From: Neckera pumila
Lineage: Eukaryota > Streptophyta > Bryopsida > Hypnales > Neckeraceae
Direction of reading: 5' to 3'
Assembly: GCA_963969595.1 (NCBI GenBank)
Contig: OZ018409.1
Span: 33,183,282-33,247,281 of the forward strand
Length of the DNA: 64,000 nucleotides
The notes under the pieces were generated by a model that searched no databases, had not been told where the DNA came from, and saw only the letters and a program-made list of their open reading frames with translations. The position numbers were made by a program, and so were the translations under genes. Shown here piece after piece: positions 46,340 to 56,003 of this stretch (position 1 is the first letter of the stretch; the number at the start of each line of letters is the position of its first letter).

Positions 46340-48313
46340 CCCCGTACATTGGAGTGAACCATCTACAATAGCAAAAATGATACGTTTCCATCCCAGTGAC
46401 CCAAGTGTTGCTTTGTGAGAATTGTTTATTACACAAGTTTTGCATCCCCCTACAAAGTGGTGGACACTTCGCTCCAGCATTCAGAGAACTAGTAAAAATT
46501 TGCTCCATTGCTACTTAAAATTTTCAGTATCTAAATATAAATTGGAGAAAATCTTGAAACAAAAATTAGATTTTAGCCAAGTCTGCAACAATCTATAGAA
46601 TTTGATAGCCAATTTGTTACTTCCTCCACATTGGAATTAGCATCAATTTAGTCAGATATAGTACTCCCAATCATCCTTTTCATCCTTTACAACTTACAAA
46701 GTCCTTTCTTTTCTATTTTTTTTAATACCACTCACTCTCAAAGTAGCCAAAGTTGATGCTTTTTTGTCTTGAAGCTAGCATATTGCACTAAATTCCATAA
46801 GGTCGGACCACCTATACCTAATCACTTAAGCAATTTTGGCACATATGGTGAGCAGTTGATTGTAATGGAGATTTTTCCTGTGTAGGGAGATAGAAAATAT
46901 TGAGATTGCAAAATTTTCAGAATTTTTTTTGCAAAACTGAAATTTCTGTGAATTTTGGGAGCCAAAAAGTGTTCTGAACCAATTCCCAATCTCTAGAGTC
47001 TTCAAATTCCGATCACTCAAGAACTAACATCCTACTATGTACTTTCTTGTTACTCTCTACATACTTTAGGACATTTGTCATGATCTTACTAGTTCCAACC
47101 TTAAAAAAGAATAAAAAACGCATTACAAACCTTGATTGGAAATAGGGGCACTACCGGTTGGGCATTGGTCCCTGGTTGGAAATGGGTGGTCAGACCCTAA
47201 ACTTCAGTAGTTCTGGGATCACTGCTTTGCTCCCCTGGTTTGGGTCGAACTCTGGCGCGTATGTCGGGAGGCTGACTGGGTTTGGGGGGATGAAGTTAGC
47301 GGGCAGGAAGCCGGAGGGCGGGCAGAGGAGGCGCGGGCACCCAGTCGCCAGTCGGAACCCAGAAACGCCGTGGGCCTCAAGCTACCTTAACTCAGTGTCG
47401 CGGCTTGTTCATTTCCGCCTCTTCACTTCCGTTGCTTTTGCTGCTGCGGTCCAGAGCTTCAACGATGGCGTGATCAGCTTCGAGCTTCTCCCTTTACCTA
47501 ACAGGTGCGTTCCAAGTACTAGAGTTTCTCATTTGTAAGTGCCGTTGCTTGTTCTGACTGCCTAAGAGCGTTCTCCCATTCTCCCCTGAGGTGCGTCCCA
47601 GTTTGGGCTGTTTAGGTGCTTTAGTTAGAACACCATGAGTAGGGTTTTGCGTATTTCAGTTGTGTTGCAGTACCCTGGTTTAGATGGTTAGGTGCTGTAG
47701 ATGTCTAGGTTATTAGTGGCGGGGGTTGGAGTGTGTCTGGTTAAGAGGATGGAGGATTGGTTCTTGGTGCCTTGCGTGTGGACTCTCCTTGTGTTGCTGC
47801 TGGAAACGGTTCTTTTGGTTGCTTCTGGAGCTGTGTGTTATGACTCGAAGCTTGTTGTTTTTGTTCATGGCGTTCGGCCTTTGAACAGAGGTTTCGAAAC
47901 CTGCCTGAAATTGGGCACTCCAAGCTGCTTGCCTTGACGAGGCTTGCCTGCTGGTCCTTCGTCATTCCGGCCATTTACCGAACTTGAGATGTTCAGTTCA
48001 TCAATCACAAGATAAGCAATCATTTGCAGAGAACTTAGACCTTCAAGATGAAGCCATTGTGTGCAAAGAAATGAAAACTTCAGTTACAGTAGGTAGGAGG
48101 TGCCACTATTCAACATGTTGCGGTTGACAATTCATCATGCAAAATTTAGATCACATACCGATATCCGAGAGGGGGAAGGTCCTGTTCTCCACCTCGGACT
48201 AGTCCAAGGGCTCGGTGCCGTAGTTGATCGAAATACTCTCGAGAACTGCCAAACTGTTTCACAAGGGAGCTTGCGTTGATGCGTGCATGACTAGGAGGGA
48301 ACATGTACAAAAC
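46340..48313. repeat. Inverted segmental copy D, outer part
   Basis: 46.35-46.47 kb is a diverged reverse copy of 1553-1650, followed by about 650 bp of unrelated AT-rich sequence. From about 47.21 kb the match to A, B and C is close. The exon-like piece at 47.41-47.51 kb reads, on the plus strand, AAAVQSFNDGVISFELLP then AACAGGT. Its product is not recognised. The six-fold repeated block is at 47857-47985 in reverse. Confidence 0.65.
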
Positions 48314-48508
48314 GATCTAGGTAACCTTCGAGCCTCCGGGAGGCGACGAGAGGGTTACAGGGCGTAACCATCTCTGTCTCCGTCTCCGGATGAAAACTCA
48401 TTGAACTGTTGCCTTCGTGGATGAATATCATGTGATTATGAACAAACTATCCTGCTCGTGGATGAGACACATTCGAGCGGACAGATGCACACAATCAGAG
48501 ATGGTTAC
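48314..48508. mobile_element. Foldback insertion specific to copy D
   Basis: A 195-bp insertion sits between CATGTACAAAAC and AAGCTAATAA, which are contiguous in copies A, B and C. It contains GTAACCATCTCTG at 48364-48376 and its perfect inverse CAGAGATGGTTAC at 48496-48508. A second small GGTAACC...GGGTTAC pair lies at 48320-48358. This is a small non-autonomous element or nested pair and has no coding capacity. Confidence 0.65.
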
Positions 48509-49965
48509 AAGCTAATAATAATTTGGTAATGCTTCATTGTTTATGGTGTCAACAGAAGTGGTGTCCGTGATCGCTATTATTACCTGCTGGGGTTTTACAA
48601 TGTTCAACCCTAAGCACCTCCAACTCCAAAATGGGCATTACTTCAACGCCACTTTTGAACGCCTCATGTAGAGACTCTATTTAGTTCAAGTTCATTTCAT
48701 TTTGACCAATACATGGAATGCTCTTCATCGATGCTGGTGATATCAAATTGAGCTATGTCTGTATTATGTTTTCCACCGCATGAGCAATCGAATTGTCATA
48801 CTAAACCCACAAAATCTCAGTCTTTCAGTAGTCCAGTTTATCACGGGTCATCGATTGACCTGTTGGTTCTTTCCGCTCATTGGACTGTCCATCGACCTTC
48901 AGCAGACTGCCACGGCCTGAAATGGTGTTTTTTCCAGAAAAGAGGACATGCAAACTTAGTATGGAGCGTCTAATCAAATGGACTCTTGAGCTCTGGCGCT
49001 GTAAGGCCCAATACAAGGGAAGGGCAGAGTGTGGAGAATCTTGAGTGCAGGTGGGGGACGGGAGTCCGGATATCAGGAGGCTTTGGCGAGTCAGGCCAAG
49101 TCTCACCACTTGTTGCTGCTGCTGCTGTGCTTCCACACTCATTGTTCGCCGCCTTCTTCGTCGCTGTTCGTGCTCGCCACATACCGTTGCCATCCGCTCT
49201 AAGCTTAGTAATCATGTAAGCTCCATCTCTCTGCTTGCCTTTCTCTTGCCTCTCATTCTCACCGGCATCTCGCTTCTCTGCTGTGTTTTGTGTCAACATT
49301 CGTTGTTCTCCTTTCTCGGGGGGTCCCTGACGCACTTTGCATTGCTGAGGCGCCGTTGCGTTATGCTTCTAGTTGCCACTATCTTGGAGACCAATTTCGG
49401 ATCTGCTGCAGTGAAGGTGGCGTGTCTTTGCTCGGTTTTCTCATTTTAGGGTGGGCAGCTGTGGGGATTGTGATTCGGGATGATTTGCGTTTTGAGTTTC
49501 GATGGACTAGTTGCGTTTGCTTGTGGTCGTGCGCCGCATTCGGCAGGGCTGGCTAGCGCTGGTTCCTTGGGAGATTGTATGGAGTTGGATGTGACTGCAA
49601 AGCCCTAAAGTCTGTGCTAATGTTCAATGCTTTATTTTGGTGAACAATTTTCACTGGGAAAAGTATCACGTTGGAAAGGTCATTCGACGCCAATGCGATG
49701 AATACGGTAGTCCTTTTTTAGGGTTGTGACCCCGAGAAATGAACATTTTTTGAAGTTGATGGTCGGAAGTCTAATCTAGCGAGGCTCTTGTGTTAATGGA
49801 CAGTTTAGAAAATGGTGTGCACCTGGTGTGCTTATATGTCTTAGTTTAAACCAAGCTCAGAATTGGTGGCTGAGTTTCTAGAAGTTTCTACATGAAATAT
49901 TCTTCTTTGTTCTTTGTGGGCTATTGTATTGAATGGAGATCCAATCACTAATTCCAACGTTTGAA
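48509..49965. repeat. Inverted segmental copy D, GC-richer module and linker
   Basis: Reverse of 17.76-19.13 kb (B) and 29.6-31.0 kb (C). It carries the CAG-type run (as CTG at about 49112-49128). Plus-strand frames at 49045-49449 and 49290-49556 correspond to the conserved piece in copies B and C. A TTTTAG step at 49445 resembles an intron end. No domain recognised. Confidence 0.6.
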
Positions 49966-50316
49966 GTAGGAGCACCTAGAACCGTCAAATTAAGCACTTC
50001 AGCATAGTGGAAGCAATTTTTTCTAAGAGAAATGTTTTTTTCAATATTAGCAATTGAAAATCATGAATTTCTAAAAAAAAATTAAGAATTTTTGGAGAAG
50101 GCACCAAATTTCTACAAATTTTCAAAGAAGAACTCCCTAGGGCATCCAAGACCATACTCTAGTAAATCTGTCTTGATTCTAGCACCAAAATGTAAAAAAA
50201 ATAGAGCCCACCAACCACAATTAAGCATGGACAAGGTTTTAAGGTACTTTTGGGGGCACTTTAAGGGAACTCTATAGTGGGTGTCAAGGTACACTCATGC
50301 TTATGGGTGTTGCTAC
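49966..50316. mobile_element. MITE-like insertion specific to copy D
   Basis: About 351 bp inserted within sequence contiguous in copy B (17735-17755). The ends are GTAGGAGCACC and, inverted, GTAGCAACACC (9 of 11 identical). Target duplication is not clear. AT-rich, no coding capacity. Confidence 0.5.
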
Positions 50317-50352
50317 CTTACCGTTGCAATAGAAAGCGTCAGTTTCACTTAG

Positions 50353-51043
50353 GAACATTGCCGGTGCCATTTTGTGATGTTCGGATGACAATGTAATGAA
50401 TTGGAAAGAGTTTGAAAGTACTTTTTCATCCGCGTTTTTCTTGTTGACTTTCCATGTTGAGTTATGTAGTCTTGTGAGTGTTTTTCTTCACATTATTGAG
50501 AGTTCTTAAAAAAAACGGATCACAAAATATGCTGTTTTAGTGTTTTGGGAAGTTGTTGCTTCTTGCCTTAAATTTGAAATTTCTCCACAAAATTGATATT
50601 TTTTGAGTTTGAGCCTAACTAACAAATTGAAGGTCATCTAATCTAGTTTCTACTTTTATTTGAATTTTGGAAAAATTTCTAATATTGAATATTATATTGC
50701 AATTTGAACTTTGGATGTATTTTCAATGTCTATTATTTTCTAATTATAGAACGACATGGAAACTGAGTTTACACTATGATATTTGTCTTTGTATTATGCA
50801 CATATGGTGAAATTTTCAGGTTTTTTAAAGTAATTTTCTATTTGATGTGATTTTTCTTCACTTTTTCTTAAAGAAGTCTCAAAAAAATCAATTTTCCACA
50901 AAAATGTGAATTAATGGAGACATGTAATTTCAACTCTGAAAAATAAATATTAAAAATTTCAGGCATATCTAGTTGCAAAATGGTAGCAAATTGAAATGGT
51001 AGTGAGGCTTGAAATTAGTGGTCATATGTCCATCCTTTAAGGG
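50353..51043. mobile_element. TTAA-family insertion specific to copy D
   Basis: About 691 bp separates parts that are contiguous in copy B (17717-17735, where the reverse strand reads CAGTTTAAGTTATATCC and so contains TTAA). The 3' end is GGATGGACA-side CCCTTAAAGG flanked by TTAA (51044-51047). The 5' flank is TTAG and the 5' end is not recognisably matching, so that end is decayed or truncated. Confidence 0.5.
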
Positions 51044-51047
51044 TTAA

Positions 51048-54000
51048 ATTATGTCCATGTGTAGTCGTCACTAATTACAACCAATCATAGTGCCTATTCT
51101 TGAACATAAATTAATTTGTTGGATCTTATTGAAAACTGAATGAGGATTCCAATACATTTTGACCCCAAAAGGATGGGTTGGTCACCGTGGAAATCATTTT
51201 TTGGGGTATTGTGTGAATCATTTGCTTTAAAATCCTAAAAGCACTCATTGGAGGTTAAACTATTGTGCAAGACCTCCCCTTTTCACCCAAATTTTCAAAG
51301 ATGAACATTTGCACTTTTGTGCTTGTCATCCATTAGACACTTTTGTCCTTGTCCGTGGTGTCTTTCTAGGGATAAAAGCATTGCTCGGAACCCACATGAA
51401 TAAGTTATGAATTTACAAGTTCCTTGGCTTGGTTCAAACTTCGGTGAGTCACTTTTTTTATTTACGAGCATGTCAGGAGGCTAACTGGGTTCTTTCTGTG
51501 GACATTTGGTGCGCTAGAGGGCGGAGAAAGGTGGGCAGGGCAACCATTCGGAACCCAGACACGCCTTGAGCTGAAAGTAAATGCCTAAGGCTCACCAACC
51601 ACTTCACTTCTGTTGCTTTTGTTGCTGTTGTCCAAAGCATCAACAATGGCGTGATCAGCTTCTAGCTTCTTCCTTTCCCAAACAAGCATGTTTCAAGTGC
51701 TAGAGTTTTTCATTTGTCAATGCCGTAGCTTTTTTATGCCGGTGTAAGGGCGTTCTTCCACTCTCTCCTGAGGTACATTCCAGTTTTGGTGGTTTAGGTG
51801 CTTCAGGTTTGAACACGATGAGTAGAGTTTGTATATTTCAGTTGTGGTGCAATACTTTGGTTTAAAATGGTTAAATGCTTTAGATGTTTAGTGGTAGGGT
51901 TGGGAGTGTGTTTGGTTAAGAGGATGGAGGATTGATTCTTGTTATTTAAGTGCTTTATGTTTGACTAGATGAGGAGAGCTTGTCTACCTTGATTTGGGTT
52001 CTTTTTATCTGCTTTTGTATTAAGTTGGTTTTCTTTTTTCGGGGTTGGAGTGGATGTGTTTAAGAGGATTGAGGATTGGTTCTTGGTTCTTAGGAGCTTT
52101 AGCTTTGACTTGAGTGGATTGTAGTTGGAGGGTCTGGATTTGTTTTTGCTAGTTGTTTGTGTTTTTGTTTTCATGTAGGCGATGTTTCCAATGAAAGTGT
52201 TAACTTGTTTGATTATTTTTTTCTTTTAGAGTTCACTTTTTCTTGTGTTAGTCATTGGTTTATTACGGACTGTGCAAGTTGTCTATGCCACTCTTGTTTT
52301 TTTTTTAGGAAATTTCCTTCTTTCACCTTCTTTGGTTGTGGTGTAAATCCTAGACTATGGATGATGTGATCCCTCCTTTGATAGACTTTTGTGGATAGTT
52401 ATTCGGCGCTCGTGGTTTGGCGTTGTTCTTGGAGAACTTTTGATCTCAAAGTTTGTTAGCTTAATAATTCTCTGGTGTGAGTTGTTACATTTTAAGCCTC
52501 TTCATGGAAAAGAACCTTGTGACTTGACTTTATTGTGGATTTTTATCAGAAGTTCTCTGTAAAGCGTTGTTAGCATTGTGACAATAGTTTGTTTGTTTTG
52601 TTTTTGTTTGTTTGTGAGTGAGCCATTGAGCTTTAGATCCGACTTTGAGCTTGATTTTGAATTTATGTGTGAACTTTAGGACGACTTAGAATGGAGCCTT
52701 TGGGTGATGCTAGTTTGATTAGTATCTATTATAATTGGAACTTCAAGCTTGGAACTCACAAAGCGGTATATGTTTGAGCAGCAATGCCATAATGTTATAT
52801 GGGTCTTGGTTTGAGGAATTTGTTGGCAAATAGGAAAACGGTCGTGATCTAGATGGAAGTGAATGTGACATTCACAGACTTAGAACATTGTTGCAAATTT
52901 ATTGTGATGACTTGTCCGCACTTTTGTATATGATGACCAGTTGAAAGGATTTGGGGATGTTGTTTGATGCTTTTGATAGAAAATCCGTCCTTTGGAGTTG
53001 GTTGCAAAATCCATTACACTACAAGTTGCAAGTCATTTTGAGCTACCTTCAAAATTTTCTAGTTGCATGTGGAAGGACATTTTGGTAGTCAAGTTTCCTT
53101 ATTTTTTTATTGTTGACTAGGACTTATTTGTGTACATGCAATAGGTTATTGGTGGTTCAGAATGAATAGGACATTTATGAGCAATGATTACTTCAGTGCC
53201 TATGGAATTCTTGCAAGTGGTGTGTTAAAGTTTGCCATGGGGAGTTTTTGTGGTAATTTAAAGTGCATATGGGGACTTGGAAGTCAATCATCGAAATCAA
53301 TATTGTCAAGTATTTCAGGAGTTGGCTTCTTTGATCAAAGATGGTCAAGTATGGTTAGTTGGTTCTTTTTATTATTTGATAAATTTTTGTTCCATTCTCT
53401 CCCTCTCATTGCATTGGACTTGAGTCTAAAGTTTGTTTTATGATTCCAAAAGTCCCTTTTTGTTGTCGTAGAGCTCCATTGGGTTCTTCGTTTTGTGTCC
53501 AAGAACCCTCAAAGACTAGTTCTGCTAGTAGTGTGATGGGATTGAGATTGCTTGTAGGCAATGTTTCTTGTGAAAGTGTTAACTTGTTTGATATATTTTT
53601 CTTTTGGAGTTCACTTTTTCTTGTGTTAGTCACTGGTTTGTCACGGACTATGCAAGTTGTCTATGCCACTCTTGTTGTTGTTTTTAGGAAATTTCCTTCT
53701 TTTGCTTTCTTTGATTGTGGTCTAAATCCTAGACTATGGATGATGTGATCCCTCCTTTGATAGACTTTTGTTTGTGCACATGCAATAAGATATTGGTGGT
53801 TAAGAACAAATTAGGACATTTATGAGCAATTATTATAATGGTGCCTATGGAATTCTTGCAAGTTGTGTGTTAAAGTTTGCCATGGGGAGTTTTTGTGGTA
53901 ATTTAAAGTGCATATGGGAACTTGGAAGTCAATCATTGAAATCAATATTGTCAAGTATTCCATGAGTTGGCTTCTCTGAACAAAGATGGTCAAGTATGGT

Positions 54001-54737
54001 TAGTTGGTTCTTTTTATTATTTGATAAATTTTTGTTCCATTCTCTCCCTCATTGCATTGGACTTGAGTTTGAAGTTTGTTTTATAATTCCAAAAGTCCCT
54101 TTTTGTTGTCGAGCTCCATTTGATTCTTCGTTATGTGTCCAAGATCCCTCAAAGACTTGTTTTGCTAGTATTGTGATGGGATTGAGATTGCTATGCTAAG
54201 TTCTCACATGATAGAAGATCATCTAAATTGGAATCCTACCTTGGAACCTCATAATGACTTGGAGTTCCTTGAACTTGAGGTCTTGTGCTTCTTCCTTTCT
54301 TCTTGATGCATTGTTGTTGAAGTTGGAACTCTTTCTCCTATGTCTTTGGTTTTCATCTTGAATGCAGGTTCATGAGTTGCTTGTTGATTTTGTTGGCCCT
54401 TTCTTGTGGATGCTTCTTTTGGCATGTGATATATTTTGGATAGTGAATAGTCCATATTTTTGGAAAGGGCCTGATGAGGATTTATGCTTGTCGTTGTGTG
54501 TTGCATTTTTTAGTTTTGGATGCCTTGCAAGTTTCCATTTCAATTATTGTTTGCACATCGGAATTAGTTTTACTATTTCATGTATCTAATTTTTCTTTCA
54601 AATTGTAATGTCATGTCTTGCTATAGGAGAACCAAATGTTTCCAAGAGTACAAGCAATAAGCAGTGACAACTAAAGCAAGTGTCTTTGCCCCTTGCAATA
54701 TCCTCCAAGAGTTGGAGTGAACCTCATAGGCACTACA
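51048..54737. repeat. Upstream region of kinase 3, tandem form
   Basis: Reverse equivalent of 15.6-17.7 kb and 26.5-29.6 kb. It holds both arrangements: 52172-53540 corresponds to the long form at kinase 2, and 53549-54170 repeats its outer parts with the short junction seen at kinase 1. An intron 3' end (GCTATAG before GAGAACCAAATG, 54626/54627) is conserved with the other copies. Frames at 53162-53748 follow the repeat and are not conserved coding sequence. Confidence 0.6.
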
Positions 54738-56003
54738 ATGGGTGGGTTTTGGTCATATTTGAACTGGAGAAGGAAGCTTGCAATCCCTACTTCTTCCACA
54801 GCATTCTCTAATTATGGTCCCACTATAACGAAGTCTTTGGAGGGTCAAAATTCCTCTAGCTCAAGACTTATTGAAGAGCAAATTGAGCACTCTAGGAGTC
54901 ATTGGAGCCAATTGTCCGAGTTTGAATTGGATGTGGACGAAGTGGTTGAAGTGAGCAATGTGGAGGTCTTCCAAGCTTTGCAGGCGCATCCTAAGTGGGG
55001 CAGTTTCTTTATAACATTTGGCAAAGGTGGGATCGGTGAGTTGGTGATCGGCAAAAAGTTTGCCGAAGGTGGGCAAGCCGAGCTTTATGATGTAGAGATT
55101 CATTGGAATAGTTCCCAGATGAATGAGGAGGACTTGCAACATGTTACGAAGTGGGCGTTGAAGGTGTTCAAGAAGGGGACTTCCTTGCAACAATTGCAGT
55201 CACAATGGCCTCTTGGATTGTTGCAGGATCATGTGGATAGAATGGAATGGCAAAGTTGTGGTAATCTTCCTGTAACCAGGTATAAGAGTGATGTATATCG
55301 TGGAATATTGTTGGAAGATGGCCGGTTTGCCTTCTTGATGGTGAAGGAACATGAAGATTTGCGGCATTATATTGACCGTCACATGTTGACAACAAACAAG
55401 AATTGCTGTCCATATTCAAAAGAACGCGCAGAAGCAATTATGTATAAAGTGGCCTTGGGAATGGAGTGGTTGCACAGTCATGGCATTATTCATCGGGACC
55501 TCAAAGCATCTAATGTGCTTTGTACACATTACGAAACTGGTCATGCATTGTCGGTAGCAGATTTTGAGTGTTCCATTGGAGTTATTGGAACAGGGTTCTT
55601 TAGGGCTCCTGAAATATTGCAAGCATGCAAGGATTATAGTATCAACAACAAGCCTGAATTGTTTACCAAAGAAGCTGATGTCTATAGTTATGGGATGGTG
55701 TGTTATGAGATCTTGACGGGGAGGCTTCCATTTGATGACTATAGGCAGTATGACTATAATCATGTGTTGGTGGGAGAAAGGCCGAAGGTACCGGAGTATG
55801 TTGATGGATGGATTCATGAACTCTTAAGAATGTGTTGGCAATCCAATCCTATTGATAGACCATCTTTTGGAGAAATATTGGGGATTCTCTTAGCAAATTC
55901 AAAAGCATGTAGAAATTTGGATGCTCATACTCAAGAACTTGAGGCAGATAGAGCGATGGGAATAAGTAGACCTATGGTGAGAAGGGTTATACAAGGAAAG
56001 TGA
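54738..56003 (+). CDS. Protein kinase, atypical DFE motif (kinase 3)
   Basis: 421 codons from an ATG (MGGFWSYL) conserved in position with the other copies. Features by residue: Ser-rich linker 17-43, glycine-rich loop about 105-120 (GKKFAEGGQAELYDVE), Lys142 in ALKVFKKG, HRDLKASN 252-259 with Asp254 and Asn259, DFE 275-277 in place of DFG, APE 290-292, DVYSYG 314-319, RPSFG 374-378. The family is a plant tyrosine-kinase-like one, resembling kinases of the DUF1221-associated group in the LKVFKKGTSLQQLQSQWPLG stretch. Gly2 with Ser6 suits N-myristoylation, so membrane anchoring is possible. Asp275, the metal-binding residue, is kept, so activity is not excluded. It is the only copy without a break. 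An upstream non-coding exon is likely, given the acceptor at 54626. Substrate unknown. Confidence 0.8.
   Translation: MGGFWSYLNWRRKLAIPTSSTAFSNYGPTITKSLEGQNSSSSRLIEEQIEHSRSHWSQLSEFELDVDEVVEVSNVEVFQALQAHPKWGSFFITFGKGGIGELVIGKKFAEGGQAELYDVEIHWNSSQMNEEDLQHVTKWALKVFKKGTSLQQLQSQWPLGLLQDHVDRMEWQSCGNLPVTRYKSDVYRGILLEDGRFAFLMVKEHEDLRHYIDRHMLTTNKNCCPYSKERAEAIMYKVALGMEWLHSHGIIHRDLKASNVLCTHYETGHALSVADFECSIGVIGTGFFRAPEILQACKDYSINNKPELFTKEADVYSYGMVCYEILTGRLPFDDYRQYDYNHVLVGERPKVPEYVDGWIHELLRMCWQSNPIDRPSFGEILGILLANSKACRNLDAHTQELEADRAMGISRPMVRRVIQGK

Noticed and set aside
52157..54199. Several plus-strand frames of 60-100 codons upstream of kinase 3
   Set aside because: They follow the repeated non-coding block and are not preserved in the equivalent regions of kinases 1 and 2.
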